Shown in pieces: positions 11,013-23,867 of a stretch of 64,000 bases of DNA. Both the position numbers and the translations under genes were made by a program. The notes under the pieces were generated by a model that saw only the letters and a program-made list of their open reading frames with translations, did no database searches and had not been told where the DNA came from. Origin of the DNA: Quillaja saponaria (taxonomy: Eukaryota > Streptophyta > Magnoliopsida > Fabales > Quillajaceae); contig CM055613.1 in NCBI GenBank assembly GCA_029379385.1, positions 26,199,652 through 26,263,651 of the forward strand. Direction: 5' to 3'. Within the stretch, counting starts at the first letter, position 1. Each line of letters opens with the position of its first letter.

Positions 11013-13990
11013 TGTCACATCTCACACGGAAACATGATTGGTAGGAGAAATAGGTAACGACACCTCCATAACCCTAACTTAAAATTAAACCCTAACTTAA
11101 AATTAAAGAAACACATACGACCCTCGACCAAACTAAAGATTACAAAAATAAAGTTTAGAAAACACAATTTAAATAAAAATGCTTATTTAAAGAAACATAT
11201 AACAATTTATCTAAATTTTGACAAATGTTCCCTGTAAAATGGAACATGCCAAAAATACAAACAGAGAATATCTAGTTACATGCAACCAGTTAACAACAAT
11301 AATAATATATATAAGGAGCTCCGCTCCATCTTATACCACAATAACAAATAACTAAACTATTACGCAATACAAAATCCAACAACCAAAGCACTAATGTGAC
11401 TGCAAAGTTCCATCATTTGACTTCAAGTATATGAATATAATATATATTGGGATTGTTACTAAAAAAAAGTATCAATAAGCGAGGGGTGAGTCACAAAGAC
11501 TTAGTGAGTGAAAAATGTACCCAAATGATACTAGTATCACTTAACATATGAATAGAATATATAGATCAAATAATTTCAAAATAACATAAATTCCCACATA
11601 CGTAAATATAGAAAATGTAAAGTTAAAAAAACACAATTCATGTAATACAATTTAATCAATCAAAGCTATTCAAAGCACTTAAAAGGCCAATTAGAGTAAG
11701 TCAGTACTCGCACACCAAATACATATTCTATCAGGGCAATTTTGCTCTTGCACACCAATTATATATATCCATTCTTGAGGTTGAGTTATTCGAGTATTTT
11801 TAATCACATATCAGATAAATAAAGCCAATGTATCCAAGGTGCACTCGGATTCTATTTCGTATGTAAAAATCATTTCGGATAAAAATTAGTTTTATTGGCC
11901 CTTATCAAATACAAACAAAATCACACATCAATCATAATTCAATTAACTCAATTATAACACTACATATTCTTATTTACTTCTATATGAACATATTCATATA
12001 AATACATCAAAACAATTAAACACATTAATCTAGCAACCAAATGATAACATTTCTCACTCACAGTGATATGGATCCCGCTCGTCATTCCTTCTTGAATCCA
12101 CTGTTTCGTTAACTCATGTTATGGGGCTGAAAACATATTCCCAAGCACTACTTAGTTTATAAGTTTCGTAGTTATAATCCTCTAGTTATTAAAACTCATA
12201 TATATCAACTTCCATGTGTTTCTTTGAAACTAAGTCCTTTTAGGTACATATACCTTGTAGGAAACTTGGTTCCGTATCATGTATATATATATACATACCA
12301 AGAAATCAATACTAACTCATACTTTCGACATTCCTCATTTTCCCAACATCAAATCCATGTTAAGTTAATTTTTGTAAATCACCCAGTGGCTTGGATTATG
12401 AAATTTCAATATTAATCCAACCAAGTTTCAAGATTCCCTTTTTTTTTAACCACTTAACTAATAATTCTTTACTCTTTGTTCTTAGACTTTTATTTAAATT
12501 CAAATACCAAGATTTAAATACATCAAGTTTTATTCAAGTTCTATTCATTTTATTAAAACTAGTTTCTCTTAGACATTTTATCAATCATATTAAGGGCATA
12601 ATTAATTCCATTTCATGTATATATGCTTATATATACATCCATCCCAATAAAATCAATACAATTCCATCCACTCACATATTACTCATTTTCCAAAAATAAA
12701 TCTTGAATTTAGTTTAGTTATTTAAAAAAATAAAAACTTGAATTACATATTTTCCCAACAACACTCCTTTCTAATTCAAATTTCCTTTAAATATTCAATC
12801 ACTACTCTTTCCTGCACTTATCATAGTTCAAATACTAACTTGAAATTGAATTAATCTCTTATGATAATAAAACTTAAATCTTGGAATTTCATCACAACTC
12901 AATTCTACAACTATTTTCATAACTACCAACTTGTATTTTACCTCATAACAATACCCAAATCCAAACCTTTAAACCATACCACAAAGAAGTAACTAAGTTT
13001 CAAGGAAAATAAGGGAAATTGAGTGGACTCACATTTAGTTTCTCTTAGGCCTTTCAACAAACACCTTAAGTGCAATTTATTTCGTTGCACGTGTATGTAT
13101 GTATATATATATATATAGACATACCCCTAAAAATCAACACAAGTTTTTCATCTTATACACCATTCATATTCTAAGCATTGGATTCAAATTAAACTAATTA
13201 CCTAATTTCCATCATGAGCTTGAATCATATAATTTTAATATTAAGACCTTCACATTCCAAAGTTTACTTTTCATTAATCATATAACTATTTTACATGTTT
13301 CTTGCTCCTACTTTCATTTCAACTTCATAACCCTTACTCCTAAATCATCAAACTACTCTAATAACCAAGATTGTAAACCATAGAATTACCCCAAAGTGAA
13401 AAAGTGGCTGCCCCTAAGCTGAAACTGTGGTTGCCCTCTCCATTAGGCATGATTGGACCACCAAACACTGCTGCAACACACTCACGGCAAGGCGCAGGGT
13501 AGCTACTGCACCTCCAAGCACCAAACGGGCTACTGCACATGAAAACAAGACAGCCAAGTTGCCGTTTCCTAAAGTTGCTAACACAGCCAAAGAAGAACTA
13601 GAGAGGCAGACAAGATCAACGGCAAGGAAGGAGGAAGGTTGTTGCAAAACAGGGCTGGTTCAAAAGAAGAGGTTGCCGAGCAACCCAAGAAATTTCATGG
13701 AACAAAACATGGGACTATCTCACGGAAAGAAGGAAAAGCAAACTCACCCACAGCTGGAAGGATGCAAAGGTCACTCAAGCAAAACTCATGCACAACAAGC
13801 TAGAAAATCTTGGCTGCCAACTTAGAAGTTCACAAAGCAAAGAAAACATAAGAGAAAAGACTAGAAGAATCGTGAAAAGCAAAGGAGGCAAAGTCGGTCA
13901 AGGCAAGAAAAAGGGCGGAAAAGGAAAGAAAAAGAAATTACAAAGTCAAAGTCAAAGAATTAAAATGTGTGGTGTAAATTTACTCTTAGT
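11013..13990 (-). repeat. LTR-like repeat arm A (inverted relative to arm B)
   Basis: Read on the minus strand, this segment is collinear with 14620-18275 on the plus strand. Matching landmarks, in order, are a TGACTTTG block with a CTTTCC-rich stretch (13950 against 14640); GGGAATATG followed by a TAGATTA-TGTTTAATTG block and GAGTTAATTGAAT (12150-11950 against 17085-17280); TTGATAAGGGCCAA (11905 against 17305); a GGTGCAC block; and AGGGTTA(T/C)GGAGGT leading to a terminal GTGACA (11060-11013 against 18210-18275). The TG...CA-like terminus suggests a long LTR or solo LTR, but I found no coding partner. Confidence 0.6.
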
Positions 13991-14564
13991 TTATACTTTT
14001 ATATACTTATCGATATGCTTATTTAATTAATTTTTTTTTTATACTATGTTTAAAACCCAACAAACAAACACATAAGGTGACTATTATAACATGATATTTT
14101 AGTATACATTTTAAAATGTTTGTGTATATTTTAAAACGTTCATACAAAATTTATTGTAATTTTTATCACCTAATTTGGGTGAAATAAAATTTAAAATTTA
14201 ATTGTGTAAATTTTATTGATAAATCAACTAAGAGTTTAACTAAAGTAATAAGAAAGGAAATAATTGTGGATGGATTTGAAGAAGGGATTTAAAGATTTTA
14301 ATTTCAGTGATTCTGTGTCATAACTTAAAAATTTAACGTACATTTTAGGATATTGTACATAAATTATCCTAATTACATAAATAATAAATTTTCATAAAAT
14401 AAATTAAAATAAGAAGATATTTTTATATATATATATATGTAAATTTAAGTACATCACCTTATTGGTTGACTAGGACTTGAATTTAGATTTTTTTTTTTAT
14501 TTTTATGAAAACGATATTAATCAGTAAATTAGTGTATACATGCATATCATTCGTTAGAGATAAG

Positions 14565-14609
<45 letters not shown>

Positions 14610-14620
14610 GAATAATTAGA
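13990..14620. other. AT-rich spacer between inverted arms, with TA microsatellite
   Basis: The spacer holds poly-T near 14030, scattered A/T runs, and an uninterrupted TA run of about 34 bases at roughly 14571-14604. No coding signal is seen. Confidence 0.6.
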
Positions 14621-17600
14621 ACCATAAATAAGAGGTGTGACTTTGACCCTTGATCTTTTTGTTTTATACACGCCACCTTTCCTCCTCCTTTTTGGTGCAC
14701 CGCCATTCTTGCTGTCATTCTCAACCGAGTACCTGCCTTCCTTCCTCTCTTCTAGGCGTTAGTTAGGCTTGCCGTAACAGAGTTAAGAGTGGTGAATTTT
14801 TTTAAATTGTGGCCGAGTAAAGGTAAGATGTAATCCTCCTTTCCTTTTCTCTTGGTTATTTTGCTTTTTTTCCTTGGTGTGGTTGTATGCTCTGTTTTAC
14901 ACCATGAGTCCTCTGTCATGTTGGAATGAAGTCTACCTATAATTCTCAAGACGTTAGGTGTAGAAGTGTGTGTGGCTGTGTTTAAGTGTGTGTGAGCTAT
15001 TCAAAGGAAAAAGAAAAAGAAAACGTACTTGGTATTGCCCTGTTTTTTTTTTTTTAAGGATGGCCGTGGGGTGGTTTGTGGCTTGAACGTGAGAATTGTT
15101 TGGGGTGAAGGTGGTTGATTAAAACTTGGTTGTTGTGTTGTGGTCATATATTTATATATCCCTTGAGTAATCATATATGAAGTGGTAGAGAAAGTTTTTC
15201 ACTGCTCTTTCACTTTGTTTTCCTTGCGTTTGCTTCCTGTGAGTTCCAGATTTTTATATCCTTGTTATGCTTCTCAGTCTTTCCATTTTTCCCCTGTTTT
15301 GTCCAACATTTGGTTTTGTTTTGTGACAATTTCTTTTGCTTTCTTACGTCCCCCTGTTCCAGCTCTATTTTCATTCTAAATAGCAGCATGGTTGAGGGTT
15401 TATCAACCAGCCGTTGTCCTCTGTTATGGCAGCCACTACCATGTAGTGTGGGTGATGTTTTAGTCGTGTAAGTGGTCTGGTAGCATCTCAAAAATTGTAG
15501 CAGTTGAAGGTGGGTTGGAGTCCAACCGTGAAGGGGTGGTGAGAAAGGTAAATTCTTCCTTTGACCGACTCCTTGCCTTACTTCCATTTACTTTGTTAAC
15601 CATGAATCGCATAGGTGGAAAGAGCACATTAAGCCCCTTTCTTTAAAGCAGTAATTGCATGCGGCAAAGATAGAAAAAAAAAAAAACCGTAAGATACTTT
15701 ATTCAACATGTCATCAGGCGGAAAACACACTCAAAGCATTTAGCAAATTGAACATGCTATTAGCATATTAAATTGCCAAGGAACTACTAGTTTTTTTCCT
15801 TTAAATTTCTGTGAAAGCACCATATGTGTGCAAACAGCCCCTTGGTTGTGCGGTAGTTTTCTAGCTTCACCTTTTAATTCCTTTAAGATTGTTGATAGTT
15901 TGATAATTTTGGAATAAAGTGTTGAGTATGAGTAAAATGGAAACTATAGGCTCATGTTGAACTAGTAATACATTTATACTCATATCCTTATGGAAACAAC
16001 TTACCTTTAGATATTTAATACGATAGCTAGTAGAAGCTAAATATTAATATGTATACATGGAAATTAACTTATGTAGGATTCCATTGTTGAATAATGAACT
16101 AGGAAACATGAAATTGGACTAGGTTAATGTTAAGCTATAAAAAAAAAAATTTAATTAATAAATGAAAAAGTTCATAAATAAGAGTAAATAATGGTTGGTT
16201 AATATTATGGGTTGATGGGCATGAACAAAAGAGAGTTAGTTGTGGGTAAAGTGTTAGAAAATGAAAGTTGAATGGTTTTTGTGGGGATGCAGGGCAAATT
16301 CCGTGGGTGAAAGAAATCCTGTAGTTTGGATGCTTTCAGGGCTGAATTAAATTAAGAGTTAAAAAGATAAAATGTAGCTTATGGTCTTAAAATGTTTCTA
16401 AAAAATTTTGTAGCTTGATTCCAAATATGTTGTGAGTTATAGCTATTAGACTCCGGCTAGGTCAGGCAGGATTCGTAATGTCCAGTTTTTGATTAATGTA
16501 AGAAATTGAGTGGATTCATGATAGATTTTAGAAAAAAATTTCAAATAATAAAGATATATATACTTGTCTATTAATAAACCCAACAAACAGAATCAGATTT
16601 TGTTTTTTCTAGAGGAAGTTATGTTCAATTAACTAAGGTAAGGTCAAACTTGTCAAAATCCTGCGTTTTGTAGAATTTGATGCAACTTCAAAGAATAAAA
16701 TGTATTGATATAAAAATCCAAAAATTAGCAATATAAAGCTACATGTGTCAAGTATTTTATAAATTTTACGAAACTGGATTTGGAACTTCCCAGAGTAAGA
16801 TATGACCATTAAAGTGGACACTGGTCGAAACCCCTAAGTTTGGACAGTTTTAACATACCTAACTCATTAAGTGCTTTCCATATTTTCTAATGGTTTCTTC
16901 TACCCTATGCATTGTCAAGACATTTAAAATGTATTTTCACTATTAACCTTATCACATAAAGTATAATTCATACTACTTGACATGTAATAACTTAATAGAA
17001 AACCTTCATAAAGAAACATATACAAGTTGAGATAGAAGCTTAGTAATTAAAAGATTATAACAATCACATTTGTGAACTAAGTATTATTTGGGAATATGAA
17101 TTTCAGTTCCGGATTCTAATGTGGACCTGATAAGATACGTGGACGCAAGTGTGAGTGACGAATGGAATCGGTTACGGGTGAGTGGTCAATTGTTGCTTTT
17201 AGGGGCTAGATTATTATGTTTAATTGTATATGTATTTAAATAAATGTGCTAGTGTAATATTTTAGTGAGTTAATTGAATCATGTTTGTTTAAAATTATTT
17301 GTGGTTGATAAGGGCCAACAAAAAATGAGATTTTTCTTAGCAATGATTTTTATTCTGAAAGTTAAAAATCTAGGTGCACCTAGGATATTCTTATTTAAAA
17401 TCATGAGAAATTCTGATTTTGATAAATGTTTTTCTTTTAATTAAGTGCTCAGACCCGATATGATAGATTGTGAACGAAGATCAATTTGTTTTGCTGGCAC
17501 ATAAATGTCAGGTAGGGGGTGATAATGTTGTGTGGGGCTAGATTACTCGTTGGCCATTTAGTTGCTTTGTTTGATATTATTGCTCTGATTAATTTTTGAT

Positions 17601-18275
17601 TCTGTGTATCATGAAAATTGTGAATTATTAACGATTAAAATGTATACATGTAATGTGAAGTAAGGTGTGAAGTAAGGTATGAACAATGTTACATGAGGTT
17701 GTTATATACGTTGTACGTTTGTGTTGGGTGATGCTAGTACCCTCTGGGTACGATTTTTCACTCACAAAGTTCATAGGACTCACCCTTCTCTTGTGGATTT
17801 TTTTTAGTAACAGGAGTTTGGTACATGGCGTCAGCCGAGCTTATGACTTAATGATTGAGTACGGCAAGGTAATCCCAAGATCTCATACATGAAGCTAAAG
17901 GATGAAAGTTGCAGTCACTTTAAAACTGTGAGTGTCAGATTTGGTATGATATAATTATTCCAGTATTTGTCTTGGTAAGGATGTGAACAGAGTAGAGCTC
18001 TTTAGTGTCTTTGTGTGTCTATTGTGTAATAAAAAGAGTTGACAGGATTGTATGTTAAGGCATGTTTTCTATTGTAATGAACCTCTGCCAAAATTTTCAA
18101 TACGTTGTGATTTGTTTCAAATAACAAACTTTTAATGTTATCTTTTAACTTTATAAATTATTATTTTTATTCATTGGTTGGTCAAGAGTCATGGTCGTTC
18201 CTTTATTTGAGTCAGGGTTACGGAGGTTTGGTTAACATTCATCCGCCCAGTCATACCTCCATGAAGGGTGTGACA
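14620..18275 (+). repeat. LTR-like repeat arm B (inverted relative to arm A)
   Basis: This is the plus-strand partner of 11013-13990 with the same landmark order, ending in GGGTGTGACA at 18275. It is somewhat longer than arm A because of local insertions. Open frames inside it (for example 15182-15587) are low in complexity, are not conserved in arm A, and are not called as genes. Confidence 0.6.
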
Positions 18276-19665
18276 ACAACCTTTAAACATCACACTAAAA
18301 ATTGATTATAACATGTTTAATTATATTGTTATCTACTTAATTTGTTTATTTGTTTGTTATTTTATAACTAAAATTTGTACATTATATCTAAATTCGACTT
18401 TACGATATCAAATTATAATAGATGGTTAAAATTTATGGTGTATAATTGTTCTTATTATACATATGTACATTTATATATATATATACCAAATATTTATTTA
18501 CTCCAATTCATATTATTTATTAATTTAATTCTATTTATTTATTTAATTCTTTTTATGCTCATATTATTTACCATCACTTCTCAACGTACACATTGATACT
18601 TATTTATCTTTATAACTAAAATTTTATGTTATCTCAAACTTAATGTTATTAAATCAAATGTTCCTAATGTTGCAATATTGGGTTATGACATTTTCTCTAC
18701 TACATTTCTTTATGTGCCCAAAATCTTCCTAGTTGGTCACTAGGGTTATTATTCATTTTTTCATCAATAAAATTATCTATCACTTGACAAAGAAGTGTAT
18801 AATAATTAGTAAAATGTATATGATCAATTAGTCAATCAGTGATTTTTAATTTTGTCTCACTGTTGTTGAAACCCTAAAATAACTAGCGTGAATTAAGTGT
18901 TAGGCTGAATGTGCTAGTCCTAGTGGCACAATAAAATGAAAACACATAGATATGACACATTAGCATAATTCAGTTAGTTAGCATATTAGACATGTTGCGG
19001 GAAGTTAGTCTATTAAGAATGCTTAACCTAGTAGTTACGAGTTTAAATTAGTGGATAATATCCAAATTAATAGGATTTAATTTGCAGTCCCAAGGATTAA
19101 CCCCCTAGGTCAAATAGTTCTATAAAGACATTTATGACTCTATTTACAAACACAAAAATATTTTCACAAGAAGTATTAATTTGCCTTTAATTCTTTTGTG
19201 CTTGTTTTTATTTTGTCATTTGATTTGTAAGTTTTCTTACATTTTTGTTTCAGTAGGTAGATTTATCTTTTCTATTCTAGATTTACTGGACTTCGTTGGA
19301 ATAGTTGACATAGAAGACACCTAATTACTTTCACTTTGCAGTAATACTTGAATCGGTAGTTCATATTGAACTTTTCACAGTTGTTTGATTCTTTCTTTTA
19401 GATTAGTTTTATGGCACACCATTGTAGAAATTTGAATTGCCACCAACAACTGTACATTATAATTTCTTATTTGAGCTCATATCTTCTCGAACTAATTAAG
19501 AATTCTAAAGCTACTTTGTTATGCTTTCTGTGAGAAAATTGTTAAGAAGTAGTCTATGATGGTATTTGATAAGATTATTTATTGCGTATCTATTATGAAA
19601 AACTTTTAACTTGGTAGTTTAAGAAGACTATAAATTTTATAAAATAGAAAAATTATTTTAATAGT
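18276..19665. other. Intergenic, AT-rich, no gene seen
   Basis: I recognise no coding or structured feature. The stretch at 18840-19500 has the feel of old repeat sequence, but I could not pair it with anything in the window. Confidence 0.45.
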
Positions 19666-19669
19666 GTTG

Positions 19670-20185
19670 TTAGATTTTTTGGGTCCAGCATCACCCTATG
19701 CACTTGTTGCTACGTGAGTGTAGTATCGTTGCTTGACAGCCTAAGTGGTGCACCACATGTGCATTATGAAAATTGTCAGGCCCACCAGTAGCAAGTATAG
19801 ATGGGGAGCCTTGTGCTACTAGGCATATATGGAAATAAAGTTGCACCTTCAAAAGCTTTTGGTGTAATTGTAAGCGCTTGATCTTAACAATTGACATAAG
19901 AGCAAGGTTGCAGGTTGAAGTCCCTCGAGTGTCTCTACAGGGGAGTTTGTTGGATTTATGAGGTCTGGCATCACTGTATGGACCTGTTGCCACGTGTGGG
20001 TGTGGCATCAATATGATAGCCCAACATTTCGATGCATCACATGTGCACTACGAAACCTCTCAAGCCCACCCACAATATTTATAGACATTGGGCTTTACAT
20101 TGCCAGACGTATAAGGAAATAAAATTGCGCCTTCATTAGCATTTATAACTTTTGTTGTAATAGTAAGTGATTGACCCTAACAAAT
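19670..20185. repeat. Direct duplication of a ~240 bp repeat unit
   Basis: Unit 1 (about 19680-19910) and unit 2 (about 19955-20185) share a GGTC(C/T)(A/G)GCATCAC block, TTGC(T/C)ACGTG, CACATGTGCA, a CCCACC segment, a GG(C/A)AATAAA-TTGC segment and a GTAAGCG/GTAAGTGATTGA end. They differ at many positions. Such ends with a short tRNA-like tail are compatible with a small retroelement, but the class is not identified. Confidence 0.6.
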
Positions 20186-20404
20186 GTAATAATGAGATTT
20201 CATAATTTTTATTAAAAATATGTTATGTTGCTTCTCAAAAACTACATAGCTTTCAAAAATTAACAATAAAGCACCTAATAGTGAAATTTTACTATTGAAA
20301 AGCAATACTAAATGCAACACCATTTTCCTTTCAAATTGGTCAAATGATAGCAAATCCCTTCATTACACGTTCTAATTTCATCACTATTATTCAACTAGCT
20401 TACC

Positions 20405-20600
20405 CCAATGAAGTTGGCCTGATAGTTAAGAATGTCTGCTCCATTCATTATTTTTAAATTTGAATCCCGTTGAGCTCTTAGGAGAGGTTTTTTCTGTAGT
20501 CCAGGTGTGGATGACTTATCTTTGATCAAATTCGAGAAATATTAATTGAGGTGTACGTAAACTAGTCTTGACGCACTTGGCCACTAAATCATATTATTTT
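20405..20600 (+). mobile_element. tRNA-derived SINE
   Basis: A pol III A-box-like TGGCCTGATAGTTAAG lies at about 20415-20430, and a B-box-like TTTGAATCCC at about 20458-20467 follows at normal internal-promoter spacing. The downstream body contains GGAGAGG, TGGATGACTTATC and a conserved-looking CTTGGCCACTAAA end. This arrangement is that of plant SINEs. Exact ends and target-site duplications were not resolved. Confidence 0.55.
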
Positions 20601-20989
20601 TCAGTAAATTAGCTTAGCTTATTATTGTTATGTATTTAAAGTACATATAAATAAATAGATAAGAAGATTTCCAGAATTTTAATAAATGGGTCCAGCTCAT
20701 TATGAGTTGTATTACCATGACTGAAATTTTTACTACTAATTAATGATGGAAAATTATATTTCTTCAAGCAAGATAATTTGTTAAGAATATCTTATGTCCC
20801 TTTTTATTTTTAGAATTTAAGAGATGGTTAGTTCAAAACTTTGGTATCTTCACAAACTTAATTGTTGGGGCCTTTAATCTCTAATCTACTCTCTGCAGAC
20901 AACATCCTTTTTTGTCAAAAACCACTCTCATCTATACTTTACTCAATATTGATGAGGCTTGGTCCCTAATAAAATATATCGGTTTTTCA

Positions 20990-22237
20990 ATTGGTTTAGG
21001 TAGACCAAAAGAGCATATTTTCTCTTTCCAATATTGATCCATATTTTCTCTTTACTCAATATTGATGTGCAACAGATATATCTAACTGGTTTGTCAATTT
21101 TTATTTTTTTTTATGTTTATGACTCCAAGTTTATTGGAAAAACTACTAAGAAATTATAGGAGGACTTGAAACACAAGTATCAAGTTGAAGATGCTGGCAA
21201 CAAGAAAATCCTGGTTCGTAAACTATTTAATTTAAAATTGACTAATGAAACATTTGTTTCATCTCAAGTTCATGAGTTACAAATTCTCATGAATTTTACA
21301 ATGTTTTAGGGCCATTCTCTTTATGAGTCATTCCAAGTTTCTCCCGTAATTTCAAAATTACCTTTAACTTGGAAAGATTGTCAGAAAGAGTTAAAAAACA
21401 GAAGAAATATGTTATGTCGATGCAAAATCTAATCAAATATATACAAGTTAAAGAGAATTATCAAAAACTGGATTAATTTTGACAAGTCTCCATAGGTTTT
21501 AGTCATAAAAACTACATCTACTTCACATGGCAAGAAAAAAAAAAAAAAAACTCTGGTCAAGGGAAGACTTCAGATAAAAAAGAAAAAAAAATCTGGACAC
21601 TTCAAGAAATGATGTCAAGTTTATTTGAAATAGAAAAATGATCAAGCCAACATGATAGTAAATGATGAATTCAATGCTACGATTTCTAAAATTAACTTAG
21701 TTGGACAAAATAAAGAACGATGGTTTGATTCTGGTGCTGGCAAGCATATTGTTATTGACAAGGATATTCTTAAGAATTATGAGCCATTAGAGGATAAGCA
21801 AAATCTTTTTATAGGAAATGCTTCTGTTACAAAAGCCATGGGAAAATAAACTGTTATTCTGAATTTTTTTTTGTTGGTAAAAAGTTAATTCTTAATGAAA
21901 TTTTGCATGTTCCCAAGATTAGAGAAAAAAAAAAAAAAAATCTGATTTTTGTAAGCCTACTTAATAAGTGTGATTTTAAGATTTTGTTTGAATTAGATTA
22001 TGTAATTTTACCTAAGAAAGGGAACTATGTTGGAAAAACATATATAACCAATAGGATGTGCAAAATTAGTATTAATAATAAAGTTATAAGTTCTATTTAC
22101 TTTGTTTCTTCTTCATCTCATTCTCCTACTTCTACTCTTCTTCTTTTTATTTATAGCATGCTCGTTTAGGTCACATAAACTACAATAGTATTAGGAGTAA
22201 GAATAAACTAAGAGTACTTTCAATTGACTCATCTAAT
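20990..22237 (+). pseudogene. Ty1/copia element, 5' part: gag, protease, gag-pre-integrase (decayed)
   Basis: A plus-strand translation with stops shows a gag segment near 21110-21470. It is followed by a protease start at 21720-21760 with the motif WFDSGAGKHI (copia elements usually have W..DSGA..H), then a gag-pre-integrase motif HINYNS near 22178. The reading continues at 25487 after the nested insertion. Homopolymer expansions (A runs at 21535 and 21930) and stops break the frame. No 5' LTR could be paired with a 3' LTR. Confidence 0.7.
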
Positions 22238-22736
22238 TATCATGGCCTTGGAAAAATTCAACGCTCCCGTGCGGCACTTAGACACTCAAGCCCCTTGGTA
22301 GAATGCTAAGTCAGCCTAACCTTCACTCAAATTTAAGAGAATGAAGCAAGATGAAAAGTAAAGCACATAATAGAACTTTTGGGAATGGAACTCTTTATTG
22401 AACACTTGAAGGCTCTTACAATGCTTTCTTGCTTACAATGCTTGGATGACTTGGATTGCTTCCAAAACTTATTTATACTACTCCACCTCCTCAACCAACG
22501 GTGGAGATTGATTTCATCTAACGACTCATATTATCTATCTAGAATTCTCTTACAAAATATCTTAGATATTTTACATATTTCAAGAAATATCTAGACCCAC
22601 TAGAACTATGTACATTGTTCTAGAGCATTTCATGCATTCTTGCACCTTCTAGGATCTTCTAGGATGTTCTACAACCTTGTAGAACCTTCCAGAGTGCTCT
22701 AGAGTCTTCTATATCCTTCTGGACCCTTCCAAAACT

Positions 22737-22774
22737 TTCTTGAATCTTCTAGAACCTTCCAGAATCTTCTAGAA
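22737..22774. promoter_or_regulatory. Heat-shock element array, 8 contiguous perfect units (LTR copy 1)
   Basis: Alternating TTC and GAA triplets, each separated by exactly two bases, run without a break: TTC 22737, GAA 22742, TTC 22747, GAA 22752, TTC 22757, GAA 22762, TTC 22767, GAA 22772. Three adjacent units are the usual minimum for HSF trimer binding; eight is far above that. A second block of five perfect units follows at 22792-22814. Confidence 0.75.
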
Positions 22775-22791
22775 CCTTATGAAATTTTTCA

Positions 22792-22814
22792 GAACCTTCT
22801 AGAACCTTCTAGAA
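22792..22814. promoter_or_regulatory. Second heat-shock element block, 5 units (LTR copy 1)
   Basis: GAA 22792, TTC 22797, GAA 22802, TTC 22807 and GAA 22812 keep the exact two-base spacing. Together with the eight-unit block this makes the U3 region of the LTR unusually rich in HSF-type sites. Confidence 0.7.
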
Positions 22815-23008
22815 CCCTCTAGGTTCTAGAACCATCCGGATTCTTCTAAAATGTTATGGAACCTTCCACAATCTCCTAGATTCTTTTAGAATGCTCTATG
22901 AACTTGTATAATTATGCCACACAAAATTCCCACTCGTTGCCTACACCATTCGTTGCCTAAGTACGCCATGTAGGCAACTCATTAGTGGGACGTGACATTC
23001 TCCCCCAC

Positions 23009-23660
23009 CTAACCAGGCGACACCCTTGTCGCAAGCTCCTCTTGAAACTTGACATTCTTACCTTGGATGTCTGTCAAGAGTTTCATGCCGGACAAGATTT
23101 TTGTCTTGATGGCAACTTCTCTACCCATCTGCACCATGCATGCATTCTCTTCTCCCATGATACATATAGAGTTTGCATGCTGCATAATAAGTGTGTTAAC
23201 ACCATCAACGAACTCCATGCCAAGCACTATTGAATAGTTGTCCATTGGCACAACAGACATGTTTACTGTCCCACTCCATTCACCAAGCCGTAGTTTCACA
23301 CTTACTACCCCATAAATAGGCCTAGCCTCATAGTTTACGGCTTTGATCCACCCTTGTTCCTCTTTGAACTTCACCCCAAGTTTCCTAGCTTCGTTCACTT
23401 CAAGGAAATTATGAGAAGCACTGGTATCCAAAAGAGCTTTAATCGAAGTACCACTTACCTCTACCATGATGAACATCATCCCTTCTCGGTCTTTGGCACC
23501 TCGGCTTTTCCCTTGATTGCATTTAAGAGTCACAACAAACCTACCTTTATTTTCTAGGGTGGTACTTGTGGCTCTTCATCTTTTTTCAACAATACTAAAG
23601 GTTTTGCCCTTTGTGGACACTTTATGGCTCGATGAGGTCCTTTACAAAGAAAGCAAGCTA
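23009..23660 (-). pseudogene. CCHC knuckle and aspartic-protease-like domain of nested element
   Basis: A zinc knuckle C-X2-C-X3-H-X4-C (CFLCKGPHRAIKC) is encoded near 23650-23610. After a frame break, an open frame from 23533 to 23009 carries a retropepsin-like core. The motif is LLDTSASHNFL, where active plant elements have LLDSGA or LVDTGA, and IVLGMEFV lies downstream. The DTSA form still has the catalytic Asp. The frame ends directly before the polypurine tract, so no pol follows. Confidence 0.7.
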
Positions 23661-23867
23661 TCTTTGGTTTATCACATCCACTCTTACTCCATTGGTTTAA
23701 CTTACCTTTGGAGTGAGTGGATGATTTAGAACATTCTCCTTTTTAGTGACCACCATTGTCTTCCTCACCATTGCCATTATGCTTCATTTCTTTCTCTATT
23801 AGCTTGGTTGACTCGGACTTCCTAAACTTGATCAATGATTCAGTAGCAGCTATGGTGGAGCCAAGTC

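Larger units (their letters stand above)
22238..22997 (-). repeat. 3' LTR of nested gag-protease LTR element, with heat-shock-element arrays
   Basis: This 760 bp copy matches 24770-25486. On the minus strand the LTR begins TGTCACGTCCCACT and ends near CCATGA; the terminal TGTCA of the other copy reads TATCA here. A polypurine tract, TTAGGTGGGGGAGAA, abuts it on the internal side (23012-22998). A TATAAATA box on the minus strand (22477-22470) sits downstream of the heat-shock arrays in the direction of transcription. Confidence 0.85.

Noticed and set aside
13427..14030. Two overlapping plus-strand open frames of 132 and 80 codons
   Set aside because: They lie inside repeat arm A, are basic and low in complexity, have no recognised domain, and the frame is not kept in arm B.
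15182..15587. Open frames on both strands with a leader-like hydrophobic stretch
   Set aside because: They overlap on opposite strands inside repeat arm B and are not conserved in arm A.
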